DNA of 64,000 bases from Listeria_A hofi (GCF_963575615.1 NZ_CAUYTL010000002.1:124001-188000), one strand, 5' to 3'; shown: positions 33,568-43,249, counted from the first letter of the stretch. Notes: a model not told the origin generated them from the sequence alone. A program made the numbers and translations.

Positions 33568-34602
33568 ATGATTTCAGAATGGGAAAAGATAGAGAAGAAA
33601 GAATTTGCACCAATTTATCTAATTATAGGGACAGAGGATTATATTATAAATGAGACGAAGAAGCGTCTAGTTGCAGGTATTTTAGGTGAGGAAGATGCTG
33701 ATTTCAATTATGCTAATTTTGATTTAGATGAAACGGCAATTGAACAAGTTGTGGAAGAAGCAGAAACAATTCCTTTCTTCGGCGATCGTCGTTTAATCAT
33801 CGCTTCCAATCCATCCTTTCTAACAACAGAGAAGACAAAAAGTAAAATTGAGCATAGAACAGCGCGTTTAGAAGATTATTTGCAGGAACCGGTGGAATAT
33901 TCCATCTTAGTTTTTATTGCTCGAGTAGATAAATTAGATGAGCGCAAAAAATTGACTAAATTGATAAAAAAACAGGCAACGATAATCGACGCGAAAAGGC
34001 CAAATGAGGCAGAAATGCGTAAGTGGCTTCAAGGGGTAAGCAATTTTAACGAATTCAAAATGGATAATTCTGCGACCGATAGGCTTATAGAGCTAACGGG
34101 TGGGCAACTAACGACCGCTATGAATGAGTTGGATAAATTAATGCTCTATAAACTAGATGAGCGAGTTATTCTTTCATCAGATATAGAAAGTCTTGTAGTC
34201 AGGTCGCTTGAGCAAAATATTTTCTTGCTGCTGGACAAGATGATCGCTTTAGATGTTAGCGGCGCGTTAAGTATTTACTATGATTTGTTGAAGCAAAAAG
34301 AAGAGCCGATAAAAATCTTGGCGCTTATTGCAAGCCAGTTCCGATTGTTGACTCAGATTAAATTGTTAGAAAAGCAAGGATTTAGTCAACAGCAAGTAGC
34401 TCAGAAATTAAAAGTACACCCATTCAGAGTCAAGATAGGGGCGAGGCAAGCTAAAAGTTTTGCTTATCATGATTTAACCGCAATTCTGGAAAGGCTGGCG
34501 CAAATGGATTTTGAAATGAAGACGGGTTATGGGGATAAGGCGCAGAAATTGGAATGGTTTTTATTCTCTTTGCAAGATCAGAGAAAGGTGCAAAAGCTGT
34601 AA
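33568..34602 (+). CDS. holA: DNA polymerase III subunit delta
   Basis: This 344-residue clamp-loader subunit opens the beta clamp. It shows the delta fold: N-terminal APIYLIIGTEDYIINETKK, PFFGDRRLIIA, a lid with RPNEAEMRKWL, and the C-terminal collar helices (LLKQKEEPIKILALIASQFRLLTQIK). The start is ATG 33568 behind GGAGAGG; an upstream ATG at 33523 would overlap a possible promoter (TTGCGC 33506-33511 and TACGAT 33529-33534). It is convergent with rpsT. Confidence 0.94.
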   Translation: MISEWEKIEKKEFAPIYLIIGTEDYIINETKKRLVAGILGEEDADFNYANFDLDETAIEQVVEEAETIPFFGDRRLIIASNPSFLTTEKTKSKIEHRTARLEDYLQEPVEYSILVFIARVDKLDERKKLTKLIKKQATIIDAKRPNEAEMRKWLQGVSNFNEFKMDNSATDRLIELTGGQLTTAMNELDKLMLYKLDERVILSSDIESLVVRSLEQNIFLLLDKMIALDVSGALSIYYDLLKQKEEPIKILALIASQFRLLTQIKLLEKQGFSQQQVAQKLKVHPFRVKIGARQAKSFAYHDLTAILERLAQMDFEMKTGYGDKAQKLEWFLFSLQDQRKVQKL

Positions 34603-34662
34603 GGGATTGGATAGATAGTTATCACTACTGATTGGACTTCAAGTTCGAACAGCTATAACAAA

Positions 34663-34691
34663 AAAACATCGCACATTGCGTGCGATGTTTT
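34663..34691. terminator. Bidirectional terminator between holA and rpsT
   Basis: AAAACATCGCA (34663-34673) pairs with TGCGATGTTTT (34681-34691). A runs to its left give a T tract for rpsT on the minus strand. Confidence 0.85.
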
Positions 34692-34707
34692 GCGATTAAG
34701 AATCGTA

Positions 34708-34962
34708 TTATTTAGCTAATTTTTTAGCTAAGCGAGATTTATTGCGAGCTGCATTGTTTTTATGAATTAGACCTTTGCTTACCGCGCTATCTAATTTTTT
34801 ACTAGCTTCAACATACAGTTCTTTCGCGTTGTCTGCATTGTTTTCTGCAGCTTGTTCGAATTTTTTAACAGCTGTACGCATTGCAGTACGTTGAGATGTG
34901 TTACGGCTATTGCGAGTGTCAGTTGTTTTTACACGTTTGATTGCTGATTTAATATTTGGCAT
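34708..34962 (-). CDS. rpsT: 30S ribosomal protein S20
   Basis: This 84-residue, basic, helical protein binds 16S rRNA early in assembly. It begins MPNIKSAIKRVKTT and ends KSRLAKKLAK, typical of bS20. ATG 34962 is used; a GTG 9 nt upstream lies in GGAGGTG, the ribosome site. It is a single-gene unit, divergent from lepA, with its own strong promoter. Confidence 0.96.
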   Translation of the reverse strand: MPNIKSAIKRVKTTDTRNSRNTSQRTAMRTAVKKFEQAAENNADNAKELYVEASKKLDSAVSKGLIHKNNAARNKSRLAKKLAK

Positions 34963-35042
34963 TTCATTCACCTCCGCCCAAAATTATGAGGTAGTATCTA
35001 TTATATATACCATACCTTCAAATTTACACTAGAACAAATGCT

Positions 35043-35071
35043 ATTATACCTAAACACAGCGCATATTGCAA
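35043..35071 (-). promoter_or_regulatory. Sigma-A promoter of rpsT
   Basis: On the minus strand TTGCAA (35071-35066) and TATAAT (35048-35043) are separated by 17 nt. The leader is about 75 nt long. Confidence 0.8.
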
Positions 35072-35120
35072 TATTACTTTACTAATTTATTTATTTTTTA
35101 ACGAAAAAAGTTGGAAGTGA

Positions 35121-35149
35121 TTGAAAATAGCGAGCTCTACTGATATAAT
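35121..35149 (+). promoter_or_regulatory. Sigma-A promoter of lepA
   Basis: TTGAAA (35121-35126) and TATAAT (35144-35149) are separated by 17 nt, 56 nt before the lepA start. Confidence 0.8.
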
Positions 35150-35205
35150 CTATCTTAGCTTACCATCGTTTTAATAAGATGAGTTCGAATTCGGGAGCTG
35201 GAGAA

Positions 35206-37029
35206 ATGAAGAAGGAAGAAATGCTAGAAAGACAAAAGAAAATAAGAAATTTTTCGATAATAGCGCATATTGACCATGGTAAATCAACGCTTGCCGATCG
35301 TATTCTTGAAATGACGAATGCACTGACGCATCGTGAAATGAAGGCGCAATTGCTCGATTCGATGGATTTGGAGCGTGAGCGTGGCATTACTATTAAATTG
35401 AATGCGGTGGAATTATCGTATACTGCCAAAGATGGCGAAACATATATTTTTCACTTGATTGATACGCCAGGGCATGTCGATTTTACGTATGAGGTTTCGC
35501 GTAGTTTGGCGGCTTGTGAAGGTGCGATTTTGGTTGTGGATGCAGCGCAAGGGATTGAAGCTCAAACACTTGCCAATGTTTATTTGGCGCTAGATAATGA
35601 TTTGGAAATCATGCCCGTTATTAATAAAATCGATTTGCCAGCTGCAGAGCCGGAACGCGTTCGGTCTGAGATTGAGGATGTTATTGGCTTAGATGCGTCG
35701 GATGCGGTACTTGCTTCTGCAAAATCTGGAATTGGGATTGAAGATATTCTAGAACAAGTAGTTTCAAAAATTCCTGCGCCGACTGGTGATGTGGATGCAC
35801 CGCTAAAGGCGCTCATCTTTGACTCCGTTTTTGATGCATATCGTGGTGTTATTGCCAATATTCGTATCATGGAAGGAACGGTGAAGGCGGGAGATAAGAT
35901 TCGCATGATGGCTAATGGTCGTGAATTTGAAGTGACCGAGGTCGGTGTATTTACGCCGAAATCGACACCGCGCGATCAGTTAATGGTCGGAGACGTGGGC
36001 TATTTAACCGCTGCAATTAAAAACGTAAGCGATACGAGTGTCGGGGATACTATTACACTTGCGAATAATCCGGCGGCAGAAGCTTTACCTGGATATCGTA
36101 AATTGAATCCAATGGTTTATTGTGGTTTATATCCAATCGATTCCGCGAAATATAATGATTTGCGTGATGCCCTTGAGAAGCTAGAGTTAAATGATTCCGC
36201 GCTTCAATATGAGGCTGAGACGTCCCAAGCGCTTGGGTTTGGCTTCCGTTGCGGATTCCTTGGCTTGCTTCACATGGAAATTATTCAAGAACGAATCGAA
36301 CGTGAATTTAATATTGACTTAATCACAACAGCGCCGAGTGTTATTTACCACGTGAATTTGACAGATGGTACTATGGTAGTTGTGGATAACCCTGCTGAGA
36401 TGCCCGAACAGGGTGTGATTGATTCCGTTGAAGAGCCGTATGTAAAAGCGACAATTATGGTGCCAAACGATTACGTTGGTGCAGTTATGGAACTTGCGCA
36501 AAATAAGCGTGGTAACTTTATGACGATGGAGTATTTAGATGATATTCGTGTGAGTGTTATTTATGAAATGCCACTTTCAGAAATTGTTTATGACTTTTTC
36601 GATCAGTTGAAATCAGGTACAAAAGGCTATGCTTCATTTGATTACGAACTAATTGGTTACCGTGAGTCGAAACTTGTGAAAATGGATATAGTGTTGAATA
36701 ACGAGAAAGTTGATGCGCTTAGCTTTATTGTCCATCGTGACTTCTCGTATGAACGCGGAAAAATTATCGTTGAAAAACTAAAAGAATTGATTCCAAGACA
36801 GCAATTTGAAGTACCGATTCAGGCGGCAATCAGCACAAAAATTGTTGCGCGCTCAACAATCAAAGCACTTCGTAAAAATGTTTTAGCTAAGTGTTATGGT
36901 GGGGACGTATCGCGGAAAAGAAAGCTATTAGAGAAGCAAAAAGAAGGTAAGAAACGTATGAAATCCATTGGTTCTGTTGAAGTGCCACAAGAAGCTTTCA
37001 TGGCGATCTTAAAAATGGATGATAAATAA
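35206..37029 (+). CDS. lepA: Elongation factor 4 (LepA)
   Basis: This 607-residue translational GTPase is related to EF-G and helps ribosome function under stress and possibly initiation or 30S assembly. It has G1 AHIDHGKST, G3 DTPGHVDF, G4 NKIDLP, and the LepA-specific C-terminal domain with YGGDVSRKRKLLEKQKEGKK. ATG 35206 is chosen because GGGAG lies 8 nt upstream and it gives MKKEEMLERQKKIRNF; ATG 35179 has no ribosome site. Confidence 0.96.
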   Translation: MKKEEMLERQKKIRNFSIIAHIDHGKSTLADRILEMTNALTHREMKAQLLDSMDLERERGITIKLNAVELSYTAKDGETYIFHLIDTPGHVDFTYEVSRSLAACEGAILVVDAAQGIEAQTLANVYLALDNDLEIMPVINKIDLPAAEPERVRSEIEDVIGLDASDAVLASAKSGIGIEDILEQVVSKIPAPTGDVDAPLKALIFDSVFDAYRGVIANIRIMEGTVKAGDKIRMMANGREFEVTEVGVFTPKSTPRDQLMVGDVGYLTAAIKNVSDTSVGDTITLANNPAAEALPGYRKLNPMVYCGLYPIDSAKYNDLRDALEKLELNDSALQYEAETSQALGFGFRCGFLGLLHMEIIQERIEREFNIDLITTAPSVIYHVNLTDGTMVVVDNPAEMPEQGVIDSVEEPYVKATIMVPNDYVGAVMELAQNKRGNFMTMEYLDDIRVSVIYEMPLSEIVYDFFDQLKSGTKGYASFDYELIGYRESKLVKMDIVLNNEKVDALSFIVHRDFSYERGKIIVEKLKELIPRQQFEVPIQAAISTKIVARSTIKALRKNVLAKCYGGDVSRKRKLLEKQKEGKKRMKSIGSVEVPQEAFMAILKMDDK

Positions 37030-37040
37030 AGGATTGGTGA

Positions 37041-37090
37041 AAAAAGCGACTTTATCTTGTTCTTGGTGAACGGAGAAGTTCGCTTTTTCT
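37041..37090 (+). terminator. Terminator after lepA
   Basis: AAAAAGCGACTT (near 37041) pairs with AAGTTCGCTTTTT (37076-37088) with one bulge and a 23-nt loop, followed by T-rich sequence. Confidence 0.65.
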
Positions 37091-37115
37091 CCTTAAGGAA
37101 ATGAGTGTATGAGAG

Positions 37116-38243
37116 ATGACTGCGATTTATATTCACATCCCATTTTGCGAACATATTTGTTACTACTGCGATTTTAATAAGGTTTTTCTAGAAGGCCAAC
37201 CGGTCGATAAGTATGTTGATTTGTTGATTAAAGAGATGGAAATGGTGACTGAAAAGCAGGTGATGGAGCCAGTAGAGACGATATTTGTTGGTGGAGGAAC
37301 ACCGACGACTTTGACAGAAGCGCAGTTGGCAAGGCTTTGTTCGGCTGTTCAGAGGCTGTTTCCAATCGCTAAAGAGGCTGAATTCAGTTTTGAGGCTAAT
37401 CCTGGAGATTTGTCAGTAAGCAAGTTGCAGGTAATGAAAGATCATGGCGTGAACCGTCTGAGTATGGGGGTCCAAAGCTTCAATAATGAGTTGTTGAAAA
37501 AAATTGGGCGCATTCATACGGTGGATGATGTTTATCAGTCTGTAAATAATGCGAAACAAGTCGGTTTTGAGAATGTAAGTATTGATCTTATTTTCAGTTT
37601 ACCTGGCCAGATGGAGGCGGATTTTGAGGATACATTAACAAAAGCGTTAAATCTTGATTTGCCACATTACTCTGCATATTCGCTTATCATTGAGCCGAAG
37701 ACAATTTTTTATAATTTAATGCAAAAAGGGAAATTGCTGCTTCCAGGTGAAGATGCAGAGGCAAACATGTATGAAATGCTGATGAGTACGATGGAGAAGC
37801 ATGGGCGTAGGCAGTATGAAATCAGCAATTTTGCTAAGCCAGGCTTTGAAAGCAGACATAATATTGTTTATTGGAGCAATGAGCATTATTTTGGCTTTGG
37901 CGCTGGGGCGCATGGTTATGTTGGTGAAACGCGTTATGCCAATTATGGCCCGCTAAAAAAATACATGCAGCCACTTGAAAAGAACGAGCTACCGATTTTT
38001 CAGCAAAAAGAGCTGACATTGAAGGAAAAGATGGAAGAAGAGATGTTCCTTGGTTTGAGAAAAGTGGCAGGAGTTGATAAAGCTCAATTTCAAGCTAAGT
38101 TTGGAAAGCCCCTCGATACGATTTTTGCACGTGCAATTGAGAAAACAATTGAAAAAGGTTGGTTGGAATCTACGCAAGAAAGTGTTCGGCTTACGCGACG
38201 TGGTCGTTTTTTAGGGAATAATGTTTTTCAGGAATTTTTATAA
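37116..38243 (+). CDS. hemW: Radical SAM heme chaperone HemW
   Basis: This is a 375-residue radical SAM protein. The cluster motif is CEHICYYC (C-x3-C-x2-C) in IHIPFCEHICYYCDF. GGGTPTTL and MGVQSFNNELLKKIGR are typical. It belongs to the HemW branch, once annotated as coproporphyrinogen III oxidase: it lacks the extra HemN N-terminal residues and is thought to insert heme into respiratory proteins. ATG 37116 gives MTAIYIHIP. It lies between lepA and hrcA as in Bacillus. Confidence 0.93.
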   Translation: MTAIYIHIPFCEHICYYCDFNKVFLEGQPVDKYVDLLIKEMEMVTEKQVMEPVETIFVGGGTPTTLTEAQLARLCSAVQRLFPIAKEAEFSFEANPGDLSVSKLQVMKDHGVNRLSMGVQSFNNELLKKIGRIHTVDDVYQSVNNAKQVGFENVSIDLIFSLPGQMEADFEDTLTKALNLDLPHYSAYSLIIEPKTIFYNLMQKGKLLLPGEDAEANMYEMLMSTMEKHGRRQYEISNFAKPGFESRHNIVYWSNEHYFGFGAGAHGYVGETRYANYGPLKKYMQPLEKNELPIFQQKELTLKEKMEEEMFLGLRKVAGVDKAQFQAKFGKPLDTIFARAIEKTIEKGWLESTQESVRLTRRGRFLGNNVFQEFL

Positions 38244-38245
38244 AA

Positions 38246-38296
38246 GCACTCAATTTCAGCTAATTACTACTTTAGTCTGAAATCGAGTGTTTTTTG
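38246..38296 (+). terminator. Terminator after hemW
   Basis: GCACTCAATTTCAG (38246-38259) pairs with CTGAAATCGAGTG (38277-38289), followed by T7. Confidence 0.82.
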
Positions 38297-38325
38297 TTGA
38301 CAGCAGACGGTCAGAGTGGTAAATT
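38297..38325 (+). promoter_or_regulatory. Promoter of the hrcA-grpE-dnaK operon
   Basis: TTGACA (38297-38302) and TAAATT (38320-38325) are 17 nt apart. A TATAAT at 38326-38331 is 23 nt from the -35 box and is less likely to be the -10. The CIRCE operator lies 12 nt downstream of the chosen -10. Confidence 0.65.
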
Positions 38326-38336
38326 TATAATTGTAT

Positions 38337-38363
38337 TTAGCACTTAAACCTATCGAGTGCTAA
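38337..38363 (+). promoter_or_regulatory. CIRCE operator for HrcA
   Basis: TTAGCACTT, a 9-nt spacer, and GAGTGCTAA form the heat-shock CIRCE element with a single departure from consensus (T for C at the ninth base of the left arm). HrcA binding here would repress its own operon until heat shock. Confidence 0.95.
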
Positions 38364-38378
38364 AAAGAGGTGATAGAT

Positions 38379-39416
38379 ATGTTAACCGAGAGGCAATTGC
38401 TAATCTTTCGTGCCATTATCGACCATTTCATCGAGACTGTGCAGCCAGTTGGATCTAAGAATCTGCTAAAGGAGAACAACTTGTCATTTAGCTCAGCCAC
38501 GATTCGTAATGAGATGAGCGTGCTAGAGGAATATGGATTTATTGAAAAGACGCATTCTTCATCAGGACGGATTCCTTCTGAGAAAGGTTACCGTTTCTAT
38601 GTGGATTATTTACTTGAGCCACAGAAATTGAAGAAACAGGATATTATGTCTGTTCAATCGCTTTTTTCCGAGACTTACTTTGAAGTAGAGCAACTTATTC
38701 AAAAATCTGCGTTGATGTTGTCAGATTTGACGAATTATACTTCGATTTTACTCGGTCCGGCTTCTAAACAAAACCGATTGAGTGGTTTCCGCTTTGTACC
38801 AATTAATAGAAACCAAGCGATGCTAATTCTGATTACGGATCAAGGTCACATTGATAATCATGTCGTGACGATTCCAGAAACGATGACGCCGAGTGATATG
38901 GAGCGGGTTGTCAATATTTTAAATGAGCGCTTGGTCGGCATTCCGATTGATCAAATGAACGCGATGATCCCAGCAGAGGTATCCGATTTACTTCGTAGCA
39001 ATATGGCAAATCACGAGTTAATGTTGTCGATTTTGAAAGATTCCTTCCAACAGATTAGTAAGGAAAAAGTGTATTTTGGTGGCAAAACGAACATTTTGAA
39101 TCAGCCAGAATTTCATGATTTTGCCAAAGTTCGCGAATTGCTACGGTTGATGGACCAGGAGAAGGATGTTTACCAGCTTTTCTCTGATATCCCTCAAGGC
39201 CTTCATGTTAAAATTGGTACAGAGATTAATAACCATTTGATGGATGATTGTAGTATCATTACTGCGACATACAGCATTGCCAATGAACATGTGGGAGGTA
39301 TTGTCCTCCTTGGCCCGACACGGATGGAATACGACCGCATGATGGGCTTGGTTGATTTAGTAAGTCGGGATTTAACAACTGTATTAACAAAGCTTTATCA
39401 TGATAATCAAAAATAG
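38379..39416 (+). CDS. hrcA: Heat-inducible transcription repressor HrcA
   Basis: This 345-residue repressor binds CIRCE. The N-terminal winged helix has MLTERQLLIFRAIIDHFIET and SSATIRNEMSVLEEYGFI, followed by HSSSGRIPSEKGYRFYVDYL. A GAF-like domain and the C-terminal GGIVLLGPTRMEYDRMMGLVD are typical. ATG 38379 is chosen, 8 nt after AGAGG. It is autoregulated through the CIRCE element directly upstream and leads grpE, dnaK and, more distantly, dnaJ. Confidence 0.96.
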   Translation: MLTERQLLIFRAIIDHFIETVQPVGSKNLLKENNLSFSSATIRNEMSVLEEYGFIEKTHSSSGRIPSEKGYRFYVDYLLEPQKLKKQDIMSVQSLFSETYFEVEQLIQKSALMLSDLTNYTSILLGPASKQNRLSGFRFVPINRNQAMLILITDQGHIDNHVVTIPETMTPSDMERVVNILNERLVGIPIDQMNAMIPAEVSDLLRSNMANHELMLSILKDSFQQISKEKVYFGGKTNILNQPEFHDFAKVRELLRLMDQEKDVYQLFSDIPQGLHVKIGTEINNHLMDDCSIITATYSIANEHVGGIVLLGPTRMEYDRMMGLVDLVSRDLTTVLTKLYHDNQK

Positions 39417-39430
39417 AAGAGGTGACAAAC

Positions 39431-40012
39431 GTGTCTGAACAAAAAAACAAAAAAGAAAAAGTAGAGCAAGAAATCGAAAAAGAAGCTGCTGAGGAATTGA
39501 ACATAGTAGAAGATGAGATGGAAGCTCACAATGAGCAAGTAGAAATTGAGTTAACGGAAAATGAGAAGCGTTTGCTTGAATTAGAAGAGAAATTAGCCAC
39601 ATCTGAGGATCGTTATTTGCGTCTGCAAGCCGATTTTGAAAATGTGAAAAAACGCAATATCGCTGAACGTGCCGCGACTCAAAAGTATCGTTCGCAAACA
39701 ATAGCGGAAGAGCTTTTGCCAGCACTCGATGCTTTCCAAAAAGCGCTTGATACACAAAGTGATTCAGAGCAAATGGAAGCACTTTTGACAGGCATGAAAA
39801 TGGTATATAGTCAAATCAAAGTAGCGCTAGAAAAGGAAGGCATTGAAGAAATTCCTGCATTGGGCGAGCAATTTGACCCGAATTTCCATCAAGCAGTGAT
39901 GCAAGACAGCGATGACTCGAAAGAAAGTAATGAAATCACGATGGAATTGCAAAAAGGATACAAGTTGAAAGACCGCGTTATCCGTCCATCGATGGTAAAA
40001 GTAAACCAATAA
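39431..40012 (+). CDS. grpE: Nucleotide exchange factor GrpE
   Basis: This 193-residue GrpE exchanges ADP for ATP on DnaK. It has a charged disordered N-terminus, a long coiled coil (about residues 40-90) with RYLRLQADFENVKKRN, and the beta-wing domain with EQFDPNFHQAVM and GYKLKDRVIRPSMVKV. The start is GTG 39431, 6 nt after GAGGTGA; GTG 39422 is inside the ribosome site. Confidence 0.95.
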   Translation: MSEQKNKKEKVEQEIEKEAAEELNIVEDEMEAHNEQVEIELTENEKRLLELEEKLATSEDRYLRLQADFENVKKRNIAERAATQKYRSQTIAEELLPALDAFQKALDTQSDSEQMEALLTGMKMVYSQIKVALEKEGIEEIPALGEQFDPNFHQAVMQDSDDSKESNEITMELQKGYKLKDRVIRPSMVKVNQ

Positions 40013-40065
40013 AACAAGAATCCAGACGTTTTCACGTGACTGGTAACAATAGGAGGAAATAAATT

Positions 40066-41907
40066 ATGAGTAAAATTATCGGTATCGACTTAGGAACTAC
40101 TAACTCAGCAGTAGCAGTATTAGAAGGTGGAGAAGCAAAAATTATTCCAAATCCAGAAGGTGCGCGTACAACGCCATCTGTTGTCGGCTTTAAAAATGGT
40201 GAGCGTCAAGTTGGGGAAGTTGCGAAACGTGCAGCAATTACAAACCCGAATACAGTAGCATCAATTAAACGCCACATGGGTACGGATTACAAAGAATCAG
40301 TAGAAGGCAAAGATTACTCACCACAAGAAATCAGCGCTATCATTCTGCAATACTTAAAAGGTTACGCAGAAGACTATCTTGGCGAAACAGTTGATAAAGC
40401 GGTTATCACAGTTCCAGCTTATTTCAACGATGCACAACGTCAAGCAACAAAAGATGCTGGTAAAATTGCTGGTCTTGAAGTAGAACGTATTATTAACGAG
40501 CCTACTGCAGCAGCACTTGCTTATGGTATGGATAAAATTGAAAAAGACCAAACAATCCTCGTTTTTGACTTAGGAGGCGGAACATTTGACGTTTCTATTC
40601 TAGAGCTTGGTGATGGCGTATTTGAAGTTCATTCTACTGCTGGTGACAACTTACTTGGTGGGGATGATTTTGACCAAAAAATTATCGATTTCTTAGTTGC
40701 TGAATTTAAACGCGACAACGGTATTGATCTTTCGCAAGATAAAATGGCGTTACAACGTTTGAAAGATGCTGCTGAAAAAGCGAAAAAAGACCTTTCTGGT
40801 GTTACTAGTACACAAATCTCACTACCATTTATCACGGCTGGCGAAGCTGGACCGCTTCATTTAGAAGTAACGCTTACTCGTGCTAAATTTGACGAATTAA
40901 CTCATGATCTAGTAGACCGTACTATCGCTCCAACGCGTCAAGCTTTGAAAGATGCGGGACTCTCTGCTAAAGATATCGATGAAGTTATTCTAGTTGGTGG
41001 CTCGACTCGTATTCCAGCAGTACAAGAAGCAATCAAAAAAGAATTAGGCAAAGAGCCACATAAAGGTGTAAATCCAGATGAAGTTGTAGCGATGGGTGCT
41101 GCAATTCAAGGTGGCGTAATCACTGGTGATGTGAAAGACGTAGTACTTCTAGACGTAACGCCACTTTCACTAGGAATTGAAACGATGGGTGGCGTGATGA
41201 CTCCACTTATCGAGCGTAATACAACGATTCCAACTTCGAAATCACAAACGTTCTCGACAGCGGCTGATAACCAGCCAGCAGTAGATATTCACGTATTGCA
41301 AGGTGAGCGTCCAATGTCTAAAGATAACAAAACACTTGGTCGTTTCCAATTAACGGACTTACCACCAGCACCGCGTGGAATTCCGCAAATCGAAGTTTCT
41401 TTTGATATTGATAAAAATGGTATCGTAACAGTTCGCGCGAAAGACCTTGGAACTGGTAAAGAGCAAAACATCGTTATCAAATCTTCATCAGGTTTAACAG
41501 ACGAAGAGATTGAGAAAATGGTGAAAGACGCAGAATTAAATGCGGAAGAAGATAAGAAAAACAAAGAAAACGCAGAACTTCGTAACAATGCTGATCAATT
41601 AGTATTTACTGTTGACAAAACATTGAAAGAGCTAGAAGGCAAAGTAGACGAAGAAGAAGTGAAAAAAGCAGAAGCAGCTCGTGATGAGTTATCAGAAGCG
41701 CTTAAAGGTGAAGACTTTGACGTGATTAAAGAGAAAACAGAAGCGTTAAACGAAATTGTTCAAGCTCTTTCTGTGAAATTGTACGAGCAAGCAGCGGCGG
41801 AACAACAAGCGGCTCAAGGTGAAAATCCTGAAGCTGGTGCAGCAAATGACGATGTTGTAGACGCAGAATTTGAAGAAGTAAAAGATGACGATCAAGAGAA
41901 AAAATAA
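40066..41907 (+). CDS. dnaK: Chaperone protein DnaK
   Basis: This 613-residue Hsp70 has GIDLGTTNSAVAVLE in the ATPase domain, DLGGGTFDVSIL, the substrate-binding domain after the linker VVLLDVTPLSLGIETMGG, and an acidic C-terminal tail. AGGAGG lies 8 nt before ATG. Codon use is biased to A- and T-ending optimal codons, as expected of a highly expressed gene. A hairpin terminator and a separate promoter lie between dnaK and dnaJ. Confidence 0.98.
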   Translation: MSKIIGIDLGTTNSAVAVLEGGEAKIIPNPEGARTTPSVVGFKNGERQVGEVAKRAAITNPNTVASIKRHMGTDYKESVEGKDYSPQEISAIILQYLKGYAEDYLGETVDKAVITVPAYFNDAQRQATKDAGKIAGLEVERIINEPTAAALAYGMDKIEKDQTILVFDLGGGTFDVSILELGDGVFEVHSTAGDNLLGGDDFDQKIIDFLVAEFKRDNGIDLSQDKMALQRLKDAAEKAKKDLSGVTSTQISLPFITAGEAGPLHLEVTLTRAKFDELTHDLVDRTIAPTRQALKDAGLSAKDIDEVILVGGSTRIPAVQEAIKKELGKEPHKGVNPDEVVAMGAAIQGGVITGDVKDVVLLDVTPLSLGIETMGGVMTPLIERNTTIPTSKSQTFSTAADNQPAVDIHVLQGERPMSKDNKTLGRFQLTDLPPAPRGIPQIEVSFDIDKNGIVTVRAKDLGTGKEQNIVIKSSSGLTDEEIEKMVKDAELNAEEDKKNKENAELRNNADQLVFTVDKTLKELEGKVDEEEVKKAEAARDELSEALKGEDFDVIKEKTEALNEIVQALSVKLYEQAAAEQQAAQGENPEAGAANDDVVDAEFEEVKDDDQEKK

Positions 41908-41927
41908 AGATTTACTTGCGGGAAGGG

Positions 41928-41957
41928 AGTCAAAGTCTAACTGGCTTTGGCTTTTTC
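41928..41957 (+). terminator. Terminator after dnaK
   Basis: AGTCAAAG (41928-41935) pairs with CTTTGGCT (41945-41952), then TTTT. Some read-through to dnaJ is likely. Confidence 0.65.
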
Positions 41958-41980
41958 TCGGTTTTTACAAGAAATCATTG

Positions 41981-42009
41981 TTTTACTTCGCTAAAACATG
42001 TGTTACAAT
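41981..42009 (+). promoter_or_regulatory. Possible promoter of dnaJ
   Basis: TTTTAC (41981-41986) and TACAAT (42004-42009) are 17 nt apart, 43 nt before dnaJ. It would give dnaJ-prmA-rsmE expression independent of the CIRCE-controlled promoter. Confidence 0.5.
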
Positions 42010-42052
42010 ACGTTAAGAGAAATACGAGAGAACAAGGAGTGAGACGCAAAAA

Positions 42053-43192
42053 ATGGCAAAACGTGATTATTATGAAGTGCTTGGCGTTTCCAAAGGCGCC
42101 TCGGCTGATGAGATAAAAAAAGCATATCGTAAACTATCGAAGCAATATCATCCTGATATTAACAAAGATGCTGGCGCTGATGAGAAATTCAAAGAAATAT
42201 CTGAGGCATACGAGATTTTAAGTGATGAATCAAAACGTGCACAATATGACCAATACGGACATGTTGATCCAAATCAAGGTTTTGGCGGTGGCGCTTCATA
42301 CGGAGGCGAAGGTTTTGGCGGTCAAGGCTTTGGAGGATTTGAAGATATTTTTGATACATTCTTTGGGGGCGGAGGTTCGTCTCGTCAAGATCCTAATGCA
42401 CCGCGTCAAGGCAGTGATATGCAGTACACGATGCGTTTGAAATTCAAAGAAGCGATTTTTGGTAAAGAAGCTGAAATCGAAATTCCGCGTGAAGAAAGTT
42501 GCGATACGTGTGATGGAAGTGGTGCAAAACCAGGAACACATCCAGAAAAATGTTCGCATTGTGGTGGTAAAGGCTCAATTAATGTGGAGCAAAACACACC
42601 ATTTGGTCGTATTGTAAACAAGCGTACATGTCAATACTGTAATGGAACGGGTAAAGAAATTAAAGAAAAATGTGACACATGTCATGGTTCAGGCCGTGTA
42701 ACGAAAACGAAAAAAATCAAGCTTAAAGTACCTGCTGGTGTCGATGATGGACAACAAATGCGCGTTGCTGGTGAAGGTGAAGGCGGCGTGAACGGTGGTC
42801 CAAACGGTGATTTATATGTTGTCTTTGTCGTTGCACGCGATGAATTCTTTGAGCGCGAAGGTGCCGATATTTACGTCGAAGTTCCATTAACATTTGTTCA
42901 GGCGGCTCTCGGGGACGAAATTGATGTTCCAACAGTTCACGGTAAAATTCGTTTGAAAATCCCTGCTGGTACACAAACTGGCACGACTTTCCGCCTACGC
43001 AACAAGGGTGTTCCGCATCTTCGTGGTAGTGGGACAGGTGATCAGCACGTTGTTGTTAAAGTTATCGTTCCGAAAAAATTGGATGAGAAACAAAAAGATA
43101 TCTTGCGTGAATTCGCGACAACAACTGGTGATAAAGTGGATGAAAACAGTGAAGGTTTCTTCGATAAAATGAAGCGGGCTTTTAAAGGTTAA
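42053..43192 (+). CDS. dnaJ: Chaperone protein DnaJ
   Basis: This 379-residue type I Hsp40 has a J domain with HPD at residues 33-35, a Gly/Phe-rich linker (GFGGGASYGGEGFGG), four CxxCxGxG zinc repeats (CDTCDGSG, CSHCGGKG, CQYCNGTG, CDTCHGSG) and C-terminal substrate-binding domains. It stimulates DnaK ATPase. It is full length. Confidence 0.97.
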   Translation: MAKRDYYEVLGVSKGASADEIKKAYRKLSKQYHPDINKDAGADEKFKEISEAYEILSDESKRAQYDQYGHVDPNQGFGGGASYGGEGFGGQGFGGFEDIFDTFFGGGGSSRQDPNAPRQGSDMQYTMRLKFKEAIFGKEAEIEIPREESCDTCDGSGAKPGTHPEKCSHCGGKGSINVEQNTPFGRIVNKRTCQYCNGTGKEIKEKCDTCHGSGRVTKTKKIKLKVPAGVDDGQQMRVAGEGEGGVNGGPNGDLYVVFVVARDEFFEREGADIYVEVPLTFVQAALGDEIDVPTVHGKIRLKIPAGTQTGTTFRLRNKGVPHLRGSGTGDQHVVVKVIVPKKLDEKQKDILREFATTTGDKVDENSEGFFDKMKRAFKG

Positions 43193-43203
43193 TAAAATAG
43201 TGA

Positions 43204-43249
43204 AAGGGCTCAAGTATTGCATTTCTAGTCATACTGAGCCTTCTTTCTT
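43204..43249 (+). terminator. Hairpin between dnaJ and prmA
   Basis: GGCTCAAGTAT pairs with ATACTGAGCC with one bulge; the tail TTCTTTCTT is T-rich but interrupted, so it is probably a partial terminator. Confidence 0.6.
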